This document shows, in pieces, positions 8,619 to 16,643 of a stretch of 19,987 nucleotides of DNA; the stretch's first letter is position 1; each line of letters begins with the position of its first letter. The stretch comes from Lachnospiraceae bacterium (GTDB lineage: Bacteria; Bacillota_A; Clostridia; Lachnospirales; Lachnospiraceae), in contig JAILDD010000169.1 in NCBI GenBank assembly GCA_024689605.1, positions 1-19,987 of the forward strand. The letters run 5' to 3'. The translations under genes were made by a program, and so were the position numbers. The notes under the pieces were generated by a model. It saw only the letters and a list, made by a program, of their open reading frames with translations, ran no database searches and was not told where the DNA came from.

Positions 8619-10417
8619 TATGATTCTGTTTCATCCCCTGTTATCTTCTTTACGATTGCATAAGCATAGGTGCATATTACAGGCATATCGGTACAATAGA
8701 TCCTGATCTCATATACGCCTTCCTTAGCAGGTGCCACATAAATACCGTCTGCGGATATCTCACCGCTTCCGGGTGCCGTAAGCTCATAAGCTATGCTGCT
8801 CTGAGGCATGTTGTGGAATCTGACGCCGAAATAGTGGCTTTCCTTGAGACCCAGGACAACCGTAGGAGTCTCAGCGGAAATGCTCTTGTCATAATAATCA
8901 CCGGGCATATCCAGATCGTTGCCTGCAGGGAACTTGATAGCAACCCAGCGGTATGTAAGAACAAGATAATTTACGCTGCGATTCATCTTGGCAGCCGCCA
9001 CGAAGCTGCCCTTGTCATTAAGCACCTTTACGGCAACCTCAGCATCAACCTTTTCTTCACCGGATTCAAAGAGAGAAGGATTTCCGTATACCGTGCTCTT
9101 CGCATCCATTCCTAGTGATTCATCATGGTCTATATGCTCATAGCCAAGCTGTACATATACATTCCCCTTGCCCAGGCCGTGGGTGATCTCACCGGAGAAT
9201 TTTACATCGCCGGGCTGCACATTCCTGCCAAGAGGGATTTCAAGCACACCGGTCGCAACTTCCGGACCGGACTTTCTCTCCTTTGTTTCACTCTTTACAT
9301 CTACAGGACCCTGCTGAACATCAGTCCTTTCCATGATATCCACATCTTTTACATAGTAAGATATGAAATGATTTCTTATATACTCCTGACCGGGAGCTGT
9401 GATATATTTCTTTACCCCATCCTCTATGATGCGATCGATGACGTATGCATTATCGGTACGGAGAAGCTTTATTTCTGCCAGCCTGATGTAGTCATTCCTG
9501 CTGCCGATGGCCATCATTTCCAGATTGAGCATGCTTATCCTGTTGGTAACCAGCTCCAAAGGCGTAGCATCCGACATAATGACTTTGATGTGGAAACTGT
9601 TTGCAGTAGTCACTGCCGTATCATTTTCGTATGCATGTGCTGAGCCGCTTCTAAGGATAACCGCTGTATCCTCCACGTCAGCCGGCATAACTTTCATCCA
9701 GTATTCTTTTGACCAGACCTCACCCTTTTTAAGCTTAAGTCCCGAACACTCTACAGCAATAGTATTTTCACCGCTGCCGCTCATGAAAAGAGGTGTCTCC
9801 AGAAGTCCGTCCAGCGTCAGTTCAACATCTGCGTCCGTAAGCTTTGTCACTACCAGCTCAAGCCTTACATTCCTGTCCTTGCTCACATACCCCGGAAGCA
9901 TTACTTCTACCAGGAAATTGTCGGACTTCATCAACCGCTCCCTTACAAGGAACTCCGTCTCATGCACATAGTCAGGCTTAAGGTCTGCCTTGTCGGTAAG
10001 GAACAGCTCATACCCTTCGGAAATACGGTTATACTCGTATTCTTTGCTTGCATTTCCCGTTGAATTCACCGAATAAACCGAATGTACTTCTTTTTCATTA
10101 TACTTGAGACAGAGCACAGCCCTGTCGGTCTTCAGCGAATCGAAACCGTCGATGGCAGACAGCTTCTTTACAACTGAATTGTCAACTATTATCTCCCGTC
10201 CCTCACCATCTATGGCAACACCGCTCTCTATCAGTATCGAGAGGTCATCCAGGCTGAAAGTTCCCAGACCGCAGACAATGCCGCTTCCATACATCAGTAC
10301 GTTAGAAAATTTCAAACGATTTACAAAGTAATCCTGCTCTGCCTGAAAATCTGCACTTGTAAGCATCTTTCCCGGGTAGTAACGATTTTTTTCAAAGGGA
10401 TACATTTGATTTGCCAT
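8618..10417 (-). CDS. Contractile-injection-system-associated protein with C-terminal Ig-like domain
   Basis: This is a 599-residue protein without signal peptide or membrane helix, so it is cytosolic or part of a particle. The N-terminus carries RYYPGKMLTSADFQAEQDYF (12-31) and SGIVCGLG (45-52). I associate this combination (YxxGxxLTxxDFxxEQxY, then GxGVVCGL) with a conserved but poorly characterised protein of extracellular contractile injection system (eCIS) loci. The middle (about 55-400) is mixed alpha/beta. The C-terminus (about 510-590) looks like a bacterial Ig-like domain, with GSGEISADGIYVAPAKEGVY (552-571) typical of such folds. The start has an AGGAAGGA RBS 8 nt before the ATG. 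It follows the AAA+ gene by 54 nt, a pairing expected for eCIS. Its role in the particle is not established here. A baseplate, cap or anchoring part is possible. Confidence 0.85.
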   Translation of the reverse strand: MANQMYPFEKNRYYPGKMLTSADFQAEQDYFVNRLKFSNVLMYGSGIVCGLGTFSLDDLSILIESGVAIDGEGREIIVDNSVVKKLSAIDGFDSLKTDRAVLCLKYNEKEVHSVYSVNSTGNASKEYEYNRISEGYELFLTDKADLKPDYVHETEFLVRERLMKSDNFLVEVMLPGYVSKDRNVRLELVVTKLTDADVELTLDGLLETPLFMSGSGENTIAVECSGLKLKKGEVWSKEYWMKVMPADVEDTAVILRSGSAHAYENDTAVTTANSFHIKVIMSDATPLELVTNRISMLNLEMMAIGSRNDYIRLAEIKLLRTDNAYVIDRIIEDGVKKYITAPGQEYIRNHFISYYVKDVDIMERTDVQQGPVDVKSETKERKSGPEVATGVLEIPLGRNVQPGDVKFSGEITHGLGKGNVYVQLGYEHIDHDESLGMDAKSTVYGNPSLFESGEEKVDAEVAVKVLNDKGSFVAAAKMNRSVNYLVLTYRWVAIKFPAGNDLDMPGDYYDKSISAETPTVVLGLKESHYFGVRFHNMPQSSIAYELTAPGSGEISADGIYVAPAKEGVYEIRIYCTDMPVICTYAYAIVKKITGDETES

Positions 10418-10471
10418 AGTGTTTTTCCTTCCTCTTAAGTTTATTTTTATGCTGCCTTTTTTATTAAAATT

Positions 10472-12838
10472 TTACAGACCGATCTGATCCGCATAGGGTT
10501 CAAAATCCGATCTGGTAAATACCTTACCAACCTTAACAAATTCGTACTTGATGGCACTGAGGTAATGCCGCATGCATACCTTTCCGTGTGCCGTCTCATC
10601 TGCTGCCGCAAGGAATGCCGCATTCAGGATGCAGTTCTTGATATTACCGCCGGCAAACTCGTACTTCTCTGCAAGGTACCTGATATCAACATCTTCGTCC
10701 AGAGGAGTTGTCTTGGGTATCGTAGTCCTCCAGAGCATCTCGCGGGTATCCGCATTGGGGAACTGGAATTCTACGATGTATTTCATCCTTCGGAAGAAAG
10801 CAGGGTCGATATTGTGCTTGTAGTTGGTTGCCAGCACGCACACGCCGTCGTATGCTTCCATTTCCTGAAGGAGCAATGCTGTCTTGTTGTTGGCGGAAGC
10901 CTGGTTGGAACCGCCGTCGTCGGAACGCTTCGCAAATATGGTATCGCACTCATCGAAGAACAGAACGACGTTACATTTCTTTGCTTCGCGGAATATCATG
11001 GAAAGTGATTTTTCCGTTTCACCGACATACTTATCTACAACCTTCGAGATATCTACTCTGTAAAGCTCAAGGTTAAGCTCGTGGGCAAGAACCTGGGCCA
11101 TCATGGACTTACCGGTACCGGGTGCGCCGAAGAGCAGAACCGTAAGGCCTCGTCCGTAAGGATACTTCTTTGTGTAATCCCACTGTTCATAGACCTGCTT
11201 CTTGAAATTCATCTGCTCTATGGCATGGGTAATGGTCTCTCTCTGGCTGGGGTTCATAACGATATCGTCGAAACCGAACTTTGCTTCCACTCGGGTAGCC
11301 TTCTGTGAAAGCTCTGATGACATCTGGCGGTTACAGCCCTTGAAGAGGTTCTTCCTGGATATCACTGTCTCCTTATCCATAAGTGAAAGGTTCCTTGCTT
11401 CCTTAAGGGCATCCTTAACCTTTCCGGCAGTAAAGATGAACTTTGTGGACATTTCCAGCAGATCCACATCCTCATCAAAGGAATACTGCTTTGCAAAATA
11501 TTCCCAGCATGCCAGTCGGTCGGTAGTGGTAGGAGCCGGCAGTTCGAATTCCGCAAAAGTCTCTTTTGTGATCTCCTTCATTGAGATGTTCAGCTTTGAC
11601 ATTGCGAAAACAGTGATATTTTTCTCCGTAAGCTTGGAGAAAGCCAGATCCATATATCCGAAAAACTTTTCCTTTTCCTCTTCCCTGTACTGAAGATCAG
11701 TCAGACAGCAGCATGCATTGGTAAGGATACACTCACGGGTGACAGCCCACAGTGCCCTGTTGACAAACTGGAAATCATAATCGAAAAGTTTCTTACAGTT
11801 GATGGTAATGGCACGGAGCTTATTCTTTTCACAGAACTTCTTAACGAAGAACTTTCGTCCGCTTCCTTCATCTCCGTAATAATAGAAGATCCTGGTGCCT
11901 TCCGCATAGGCTATTTCCATAGCCTCCAGAACGGTGGCATTAGCCATTATGGGATCAAGCTCTTCACCATCCTTTGTCAGGGTATTGAAGAACCTGGAAT
12001 AATCTTCATCCAGCTTGAAGGGGTCACGTCCGAAAAGGAAGTCGATAACTCTTTTGTCCGGTGACACGGCAGTAGAGAAAGGCATGCTGTTGACCACATG
12101 AAGGTCAAGTATGGGCATAAGCTGCTCAAGGCAGGCACTCATTCCGCCGTAAGCACCCGTAACAGAAAACTTATCCCCGTAATAAAGCCTTGCTGCTGAT
12201 TCTATGGTCGGGCAGGAAAGCCCGCCATTCTCATTGACGATCTGATACACGCCGGCGTAGTCAGTCTGTGTACTGGATAATATTCCGGCGGTAAAACAGA
12301 ATATGGTAAATGGTTCAAAATCAAGTTTCTTGCACAGTTCATAAAGGGGAAGCTTTATCCCCTTTGCGATGGACGCCTCCGCCCTGCTGATGATAAACTC
12401 CAGGGTCTCCTCCGCACTCATCACATCGGATCTTGTGGGAATTTCCTTCACTTCCTCTTCATCATCTATTGCTTCGGTCAGGCTTGAAAAAAGGTCCAGA
12501 AGGTCATCGCTTATAGCCTCGCTTGCCTCTTTCTTTTCAGCCTTCTTCTTTTTCTTTTCTCTGCCTTCTCCATCGGTCTCTCCGTCATAGTCTTCACCGG
12601 ATTCGTCGACGGGATCACCCATGACGAACTTTTCTATCCTTTCGCGGCAGACGTCGCTGGCCACTTCGATATCAGGATAGAGAACGTTCTTGTACTGTCC
12701 CTGTCCCGTTGAAAAGACGGCCTTCATCCTTTCAAGATAAGCATCTATGCAGGTATTTACGCAGTCAAACATATACTGCATAAATTCATTATAATCTGCA
12801 AACGGTTTTTCTTTCAGTTTATTACTGTATCGATCCAT
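10472..12838 (-). CDS. Two-module AAA+ ATPase (eCIS-associated type)
   Basis: This is a 788-residue protein. The N-terminal helical region (1-75) is followed by an acidic and then Lys-rich linker (77-110) and a helical or winged-helix-like region (140-250). A first, degraded AAA+ module spans about 290-485; its P-loop reads GDEGSGRK (322-329) and it has no acidic Walker B. The second module (about 520-750) is intact: Walker A GAPGTGKS (571-578), Walker B VVLFFDECD (624-632), sensor 1 ATN (670-672), arginine finger RR (683-684) and a sensor 2 region near GGN (730-732). This layout of one dead and one live module with an N-terminal extension fits the AAA+ ATPases (Afp15-like) encoded in eCIS clusters, which are thought to act in particle assembly or disassembly. 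The RBS GAGGAA precedes the ATG. It follows the 71-residue gene by 27 nt. The AAA+ call is certain and the CIS role is inferred from architecture and the neighbour gene. Confidence 0.93.
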   Translation of the reverse strand: MDRYSNKLKEKPFADYNEFMQYMFDCVNTCIDAYLERMKAVFSTGQGQYKNVLYPDIEVASDVCRERIEKFVMGDPVDESGEDYDGETDGEGREKKKKKAEKKEASEAISDDLLDLFSSLTEAIDDEEEVKEIPTRSDVMSAEETLEFIISRAEASIAKGIKLPLYELCKKLDFEPFTIFCFTAGILSSTQTDYAGVYQIVNENGGLSCPTIESAARLYYGDKFSVTGAYGGMSACLEQLMPILDLHVVNSMPFSTAVSPDKRVIDFLFGRDPFKLDEDYSRFFNTLTKDGEELDPIMANATVLEAMEIAYAEGTRIFYYYGDEGSGRKFFVKKFCEKNKLRAITINCKKLFDYDFQFVNRALWAVTRECILTNACCCLTDLQYREEEKEKFFGYMDLAFSKLTEKNITVFAMSKLNISMKEITKETFAEFELPAPTTTDRLACWEYFAKQYSFDEDVDLLEMSTKFIFTAGKVKDALKEARNLSLMDKETVISRKNLFKGCNRQMSSELSQKATRVEAKFGFDDIVMNPSQRETITHAIEQMNFKKQVYEQWDYTKKYPYGRGLTVLLFGAPGTGKSMMAQVLAHELNLELYRVDISKVVDKYVGETEKSLSMIFREAKKCNVVLFFDECDTIFAKRSDDGGSNQASANNKTALLLQEMEAYDGVCVLATNYKHNIDPAFFRRMKYIVEFQFPNADTREMLWRTTIPKTTPLDEDVDIRYLAEKYEFAGGNIKNCILNAAFLAAADETAHGKVCMRHYLSAIKYEFVKVGKVFTRSDFEPYADQIGL

Positions 12839-12865
12839 TATTCCTCACCCTGTCAGTTTCCGGAC

Positions 12866-13081
12866 TCAGCCGTCCGTCCTGACCGATTTAAAAACCGCAC
12901 CCCTGTCAAATACTGACGGTGCCGTATTCAATGACTTTACGTCCTTCTGCGTAAATACATCATCACTGTCATTAAGATATTTTCTGCGTTCGGCAGGCCT
13001 GTACATAAGAGTTTCCTCATCCTCGTCAGGCAACGGTGCCTGTTTAGTTTTATTCTTTTGGATAAGTTCATCTGCCAGCAT
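12866..13081 (-). CDS. Small charged hypothetical protein, first gene of the CIS-like operon
   Basis: This is a 71-residue hydrophilic protein without membrane helix, cysteines or recognisable motif. It is rich in Asp, Glu, Lys and Arg (for example PDEDEETLMY and AERRKYLND) and is probably largely disordered. Support for a real gene: an AGGGG RBS 6 nt before the ATG, a plausible promoter directly upstream, and tight coupling to the AAA+ gene 27 nt downstream. I do not recognise it. An adaptor or substrate for the downstream ATPase is possible but is inference from position only. Confidence 0.7.
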   Translation of the reverse strand: MLADELIQKNKTKQAPLPDEDEETLMYRPAERRKYLNDSDDVFTQKDVKSLNTAPSVFDRGAVFKSVRTDG

Positions 13082-13139
13082 AAAACACCCCTAAAGTATA
13101 TAGCAAACATATGCTACATTTTACCATAAAAGGTGTTTT
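13082..13139 (-). promoter_or_regulatory. Promoter/leader of the CIS-like operon
   Basis: An extended -10 element TGGTAAAAT (hexamer 13118-13123) lies about 37 nt before the ATG at 13081. No good -35 is present, which is usual for extended -10 promoters. Two 8-bp T-tracts (13136-13143 and 13146-13153), spaced by 10 bp, sit just upstream and could act as an UP element or bend. Perfect 8-bp inverted arms (AAAACACC/GGTGTTTT) at 13082-13089 and 13132-13139 flank the element. Inside them TAGCA/TGCTA (13101-13105/13112-13116) form a further dyad near the expected start site. Assigned by eye only. Confidence 0.5.
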
Positions 13140-13173
13140 TTTTGATTTTTTTTGAAAAAAAACTGACAGTTCA

Positions 13174-13195
13174 CCAAAAAGACCGATATTATCAG
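13174..13195 (-). terminator. Weak candidate terminator after the exporter operon
   Basis: On the minus strand a 5-bp stem (CTGAT/ATCGG, one G-U pair, 3-nt loop; 13183-13195) is followed by TCTTTTT. It lies 33-54 nt after the permease stop. The stem is short and AT-rich, so termination may be inefficient and read-through into the CIS-like operon is possible. Confidence 0.3.
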
Positions 13196-13227
13196 AACAA
13201 AAAGATCAGTTGAGTTTACATAACACC

Positions 13228-15891
13228 TTACTCATTTGCCTTGAGGCTGGCCACCATATCTATTTTCCTGAGGCTCTGGGCCAGAACGATACTGGTAATG
13301 ACCATGACAATGATGGTTCCTGCCGATGCTATGATATACGCAGACGGGTCGATATGGGCATTGAAGTCATACTCCTCGCCGATGGCAAATACGAACAGAA
13401 AGTCAGTAAATAAGTAACCCGCAGGAAGTCCTATGGCTATGCCGCAGAGGGTGATCCATATATTCTGCATGGTATAGATCTTCATGATCTTAGGGAACCC
13501 AAAGCCCAGAACCTTCAGGGTCGAGAACTGGTACATCTTCTCATTCATGGAAAGCAGGCCCATGTTGTAAATGATGATAAAGCCCAGGGCTCCTGCCACC
13601 ACAATAAACAGGCCAAGCATGCCCTGTATCATGGAAAGCATTCCGCTCATCTGCTCTCTGAGTGAAGGAAGGGTGCTTATGGCGCTGACGCCGTCTATAT
13701 CCTCATCATCCACCCCTGTGAGATCCATATCCGTGTAAAGAGTATCCGGCTCATATTTCTCGCCAAGATTTTCAAAGGCCTGTCTGGTCATTGCAAACTG
13801 CTGGGCCTGGGGATCCCTGTTGGCAGCAGCAATGCTGCTCTCATACCAGTCATCGCTGCCAAGGATATGCCACTTCAGCTTTTTGTTAATATCCAGGTTC
13901 TTATTCTTTATCAGCTTTTCAGTTGCGAAAAGTGCCCCCGGCGCATTTATGTCGCTGTAAGTTGCCCCCGGAATGCCTTCGTTTATGTCATGAGAAGCCT
14001 TATCATGGTCACACAGGGCGATCATCCCCTCTGAGTCATTTACCGTAATGACAGATGTCTGCAGCAGGCCGTTACCGTCATAGTACTCTATGGCTACACT
14101 CTGGGTGGTAGCCTTTCCGTATTCCCTGTAAAGGTCGCTTTTCTCCACATTTGTTATATCCGAATCAAAAGTAAGCCTTGAAGTAAACCTGAGTATGCCG
14201 GAAAACTCCCAGTCGAGATAGTTAAGCATGGAATCCTCCATGCCGTATGCCATTACGATCAGAAGGGTCGAGCCGGCCACGCCTACGATACCCATTATGG
14301 TACGTGCCTTGCTCCTGGCCACATCCCTTAAATTCCATTTAACGGCAAATGAAAGCCTGGACATTATGCCCCCGGGCTTTTCGCTCTTCTTTTTCTGCCT
14401 GATCTTAGGTACTTCCAGCCTGAGAGTCTGGGCCGCAGGCTCAGACAGTATCTTTCTGCTGGAAAAATAAGTAACCACAGTGACCATAAGCACGATCACC
14501 GCTGCCACTGCATAGTTCTTTTCAGCGATGTATATGCCCCCCACCGGCACATCATAAAAGTCCATTTCCTCAGCATAAAGGCTAACGCCAAGAGTCGGTA
14601 TTCCCACTGCAAAGCCCACTATGACACCCACCAGGCTGACAAAAAATCCGTAGGAAATATAGTGCATATAGATCCTCGAATTTCGGAATCCCAGGGCCTT
14701 CAGGGCACCGATCTGCATACGCTGTTTTTTCACGAATCGGTTCATAGTCGTTATTACGGACAGCGATGCTATGAAAAGAAAAAGAAATGTAAACATTCCC
14801 GAAAAGGTATCCCCCTCTTCGGATTCGGATTTATAAGACGCATATGAAGCGCACATATCCCGGCCAGTGACGGAGTCCACTGCGTCAATCCCATAGAGAT
14901 CCCTTTTTATGCGGTCCAGCTTTTTGTCAAACGAGCCGTCATCCTTGTTGCCGCTGTATATTCCCGGTGCCTCCCCTTCCACATCCACGCACACCATGGG
15001 ATACACATAGGCTTTCTCCAGATTGAAATCGGGATCCAGCGCCTTTATGAATGCGTGTTTCTGTTCTTCGCCCGCTGTTTCATCAGCAATAGAAGGAGCC
15101 AGTTCCAGCGCTGTCTCCAGGTCCACATCCGGGGACATATCCCCTAACTGCGTCACAAGAATATCCCTCCAGGACATGCCGCTTTCATGCAGCATATTAA
15201 GGGAATCCCTCGCAGACAGAAAGCCCTGTATAGCTTCGCTTTCTATCATACTGTCATACATGGCTTCCTGTGGAAACCAGCGCATGGACATATATGCCCA
15301 GCCATAGTCTTTGGCATCCTGGAATATGACAGAGGCATCCTGAGTCACATAAACATGATCCGGAACAGAGATAATGCCCAGAACTTCCTTGGTTATCTCT
15401 GCATCTTCGTACTCAAGAGTTATGGTATCCCCGGGATGGATATCCCTGGCTTCCGCAAACATCCGTCCCAGCCAGAGACCATCCGCATCAGGATCATAAT
15501 CCCTTCCTTCTATAACCTTGAAACGGTTGACAGAAAGCTCCCTGACAGACGTATCAATGAAGACACCTTCCATTGGTACTTCAAAGGATTCCATCCGGCC
15601 GTCAGCATACTCAACCGTACCAGTCATGGAAAGGGACATGTAGCGCATGGCAGCTTCTACACCCTCCACGGATTTTATCTTGTCCATGTCGGATTCGGAA
15701 AATCCCTCTCCGGACAGCCAGAGGTCAGGGAGGTTCAGCTCCGCATACAGCTCGTCACCGGAGACTTTCATTCCGTCCCCATACGAACATATGCCCACAT
15801 ATACAGCCATAGCAATAGTGACCATGGCAAATATTGTTAAAAATTGCGTGAAATTACCGATAATATCACGCAGCATCTTCCTGATCAGCAT
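13228..15891 (-). CDS. FtsX-type ABC transporter permease (MacB-like, two FtsX domains)
   Basis: This is an 887-residue integral membrane protein and the permease partner of the adjacent ATPase. TM1 lies at about 13-35, followed by a very large extracellular domain (about 40-360). The first FtsX core (about 363-480) contains RMQIGALKALGFRNSRIYMH (391-410), the typical cytosolic coupling segment. Then come a basic cytosolic linker (about 493-525), a further TM (about 531-550), a second extracellular domain (about 555-750) and a second FtsX core (about 755-880) with FSTLKVLGFGFPKIMKIY. This duplicated layout is common in Firmicute exporters for peptides or lipids and lipoproteins. The RBS AAGGAG lies 10 nt before the ATG, within the 15 nt that separates it from the ATPase stop. 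MacB-class proteins act as mechanotransmitters rather than classical channels; the substrate here cannot be told from sequence. Confidence 0.93.
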   Translation of the reverse strand: MLIRKMLRDIIGNFTQFLTIFAMVTIAMAVYVGICSYGDGMKVSGDELYAELNLPDLWLSGEGFSESDMDKIKSVEGVEAAMRYMSLSMTGTVEYADGRMESFEVPMEGVFIDTSVRELSVNRFKVIEGRDYDPDADGLWLGRMFAEARDIHPGDTITLEYEDAEITKEVLGIISVPDHVYVTQDASVIFQDAKDYGWAYMSMRWFPQEAMYDSMIESEAIQGFLSARDSLNMLHESGMSWRDILVTQLGDMSPDVDLETALELAPSIADETAGEEQKHAFIKALDPDFNLEKAYVYPMVCVDVEGEAPGIYSGNKDDGSFDKKLDRIKRDLYGIDAVDSVTGRDMCASYASYKSESEEGDTFSGMFTFLFLFIASLSVITTMNRFVKKQRMQIGALKALGFRNSRIYMHYISYGFFVSLVGVIVGFAVGIPTLGVSLYAEEMDFYDVPVGGIYIAEKNYAVAAVIVLMVTVVTYFSSRKILSEPAAQTLRLEVPKIRQKKKSEKPGGIMSRLSFAVKWNLRDVARSKARTIMGIVGVAGSTLLIVMAYGMEDSMLNYLDWEFSGILRFTSRLTFDSDITNVEKSDLYREYGKATTQSVAIEYYDGNGLLQTSVITVNDSEGMIALCDHDKASHDINEGIPGATYSDINAPGALFATEKLIKNKNLDINKKLKWHILGSDDWYESSIAAANRDPQAQQFAMTRQAFENLGEKYEPDTLYTDMDLTGVDDEDIDGVSAISTLPSLREQMSGMLSMIQGMLGLFIVVAGALGFIIIYNMGLLSMNEKMYQFSTLKVLGFGFPKIMKIYTMQNIWITLCGIAIGLPAGYLFTDFLFVFAIGEEYDFNAHIDPSAYIIASAGTIIVMVITSIVLAQSLRKIDMVASLKANE

Positions 15892-15906
15892 TAGTCCGTT
15901 TGCTCC

Positions 15907-16617
15907 TTACCAAGAAACATCATCTATATCCATGGGTGAAGGATTTTCATCCACGCTTACTATGTGTCCGTTCTTTACCCGTATCACCACGTCAGCCGTA
16001 TCGGCAATGAGCGCATTATGGGTAACTATGATCACCGTATTGCTTCCCCGGTCCGCATCACACTGGCGCTTAAGGATCTTTAAGACCATGGCACCCGTTT
16101 CGGAATCCAGCGCCCCGGTAGGCTCATCGCACAAAAGCAATGCAGGATTCTTTGCAATAGCCCTGGCGATAGACACCCTCTGCTGCTCGCCGCCGGAGAG
16201 CTGGTTGGGGAATTTGTAGAAGTGGTTTTCAAGTCCCACATCCCTTACCGCCTGCTTTGCATCCACTTTTGTCTTTGTTATTTCTTTTACCAGCTCCACG
16301 TTCTCAAGCACCGTAAGGGAAGGCAGTATATTGTAAAACTGGAAAATAAAGCCTATGGTATGTGCTCTGAAATCACTCAGCTGTCTGTCATTGTATTTTG
16401 AGATATTCTCTCCGTTCACTATGACGTCACCGCTGGTGGGATTGTCCATCCCTCCGATAAGGTTCAAAAGTGTGGACTTACCGGCACCTGAGGGTCCCAG
16501 GATTACCACAAACCTGCCTTCCTCTATATTCAGGTCCACATGGTCCAGGGCACGGTACTCCGTCTCTCCGGTCTTATATATTTTTGAAACATCTTTTAAT
16601 ATTACTTTGTCAGCCAT
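15907..16617 (-). CDS. ABC transporter ATP-binding protein (MacB/LolD family)
   Basis: This 236-residue protein is a complete nucleotide-binding subunit of usual length. All motifs are intact: Walker A GPSGAGKS (41-48), Q-loop FQFYN (Q93), ABC signature LSGGEQQR (140-147), Walker B LLLCDEP (160-166) with the catalytic Glu, D-loop ALDS and H-loop His200. The GPSGAGKSTLLNLIGG and FYNILPSLTVLENV segments are characteristic of the MacB/LolD/FtsE group that powers FtsX-type permeases. The start has a GAGGGAG RBS 6 nt upstream. It lies between the adaptor gene (26 nt gap) and the permease gene (15 nt gap), so the three form one exporter complex. The extra tail after residue 220 is short, Asp/Ser-rich and of no known function. 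Confidence 0.96.
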   Translation of the reverse strand: MADKVILKDVSKIYKTGETEYRALDHVDLNIEEGRFVVILGPSGAGKSTLLNLIGGMDNPTSGDVIVNGENISKYNDRQLSDFRAHTIGFIFQFYNILPSLTVLENVELVKEITKTKVDAKQAVRDVGLENHFYKFPNQLSGGEQQRVSIARAIAKNPALLLCDEPTGALDSETGAMVLKILKRQCDADRGSNTVIIVTHNALIADTADVVIRVKNGHIVSVDENPSPMDIDDVSW

Positions 16618-16643
16618 AAGGCGCTCCCTCAGAGTTTATCTTT

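Noticed and set aside
13136..13162. T8/A8 tract region as a strong terminator hairpin
   Set aside because: The stem would be only A-T pairs and lacks a GC-rich part, so it fits an A-tract or UP-element reading better.
15187..16219. Long plus-strand frames of 217 and 190 residues opposite the permease and ATPase
   Set aside because: They are shadows of well-supported ABC transporter genes, with composition typical of antisense frames.
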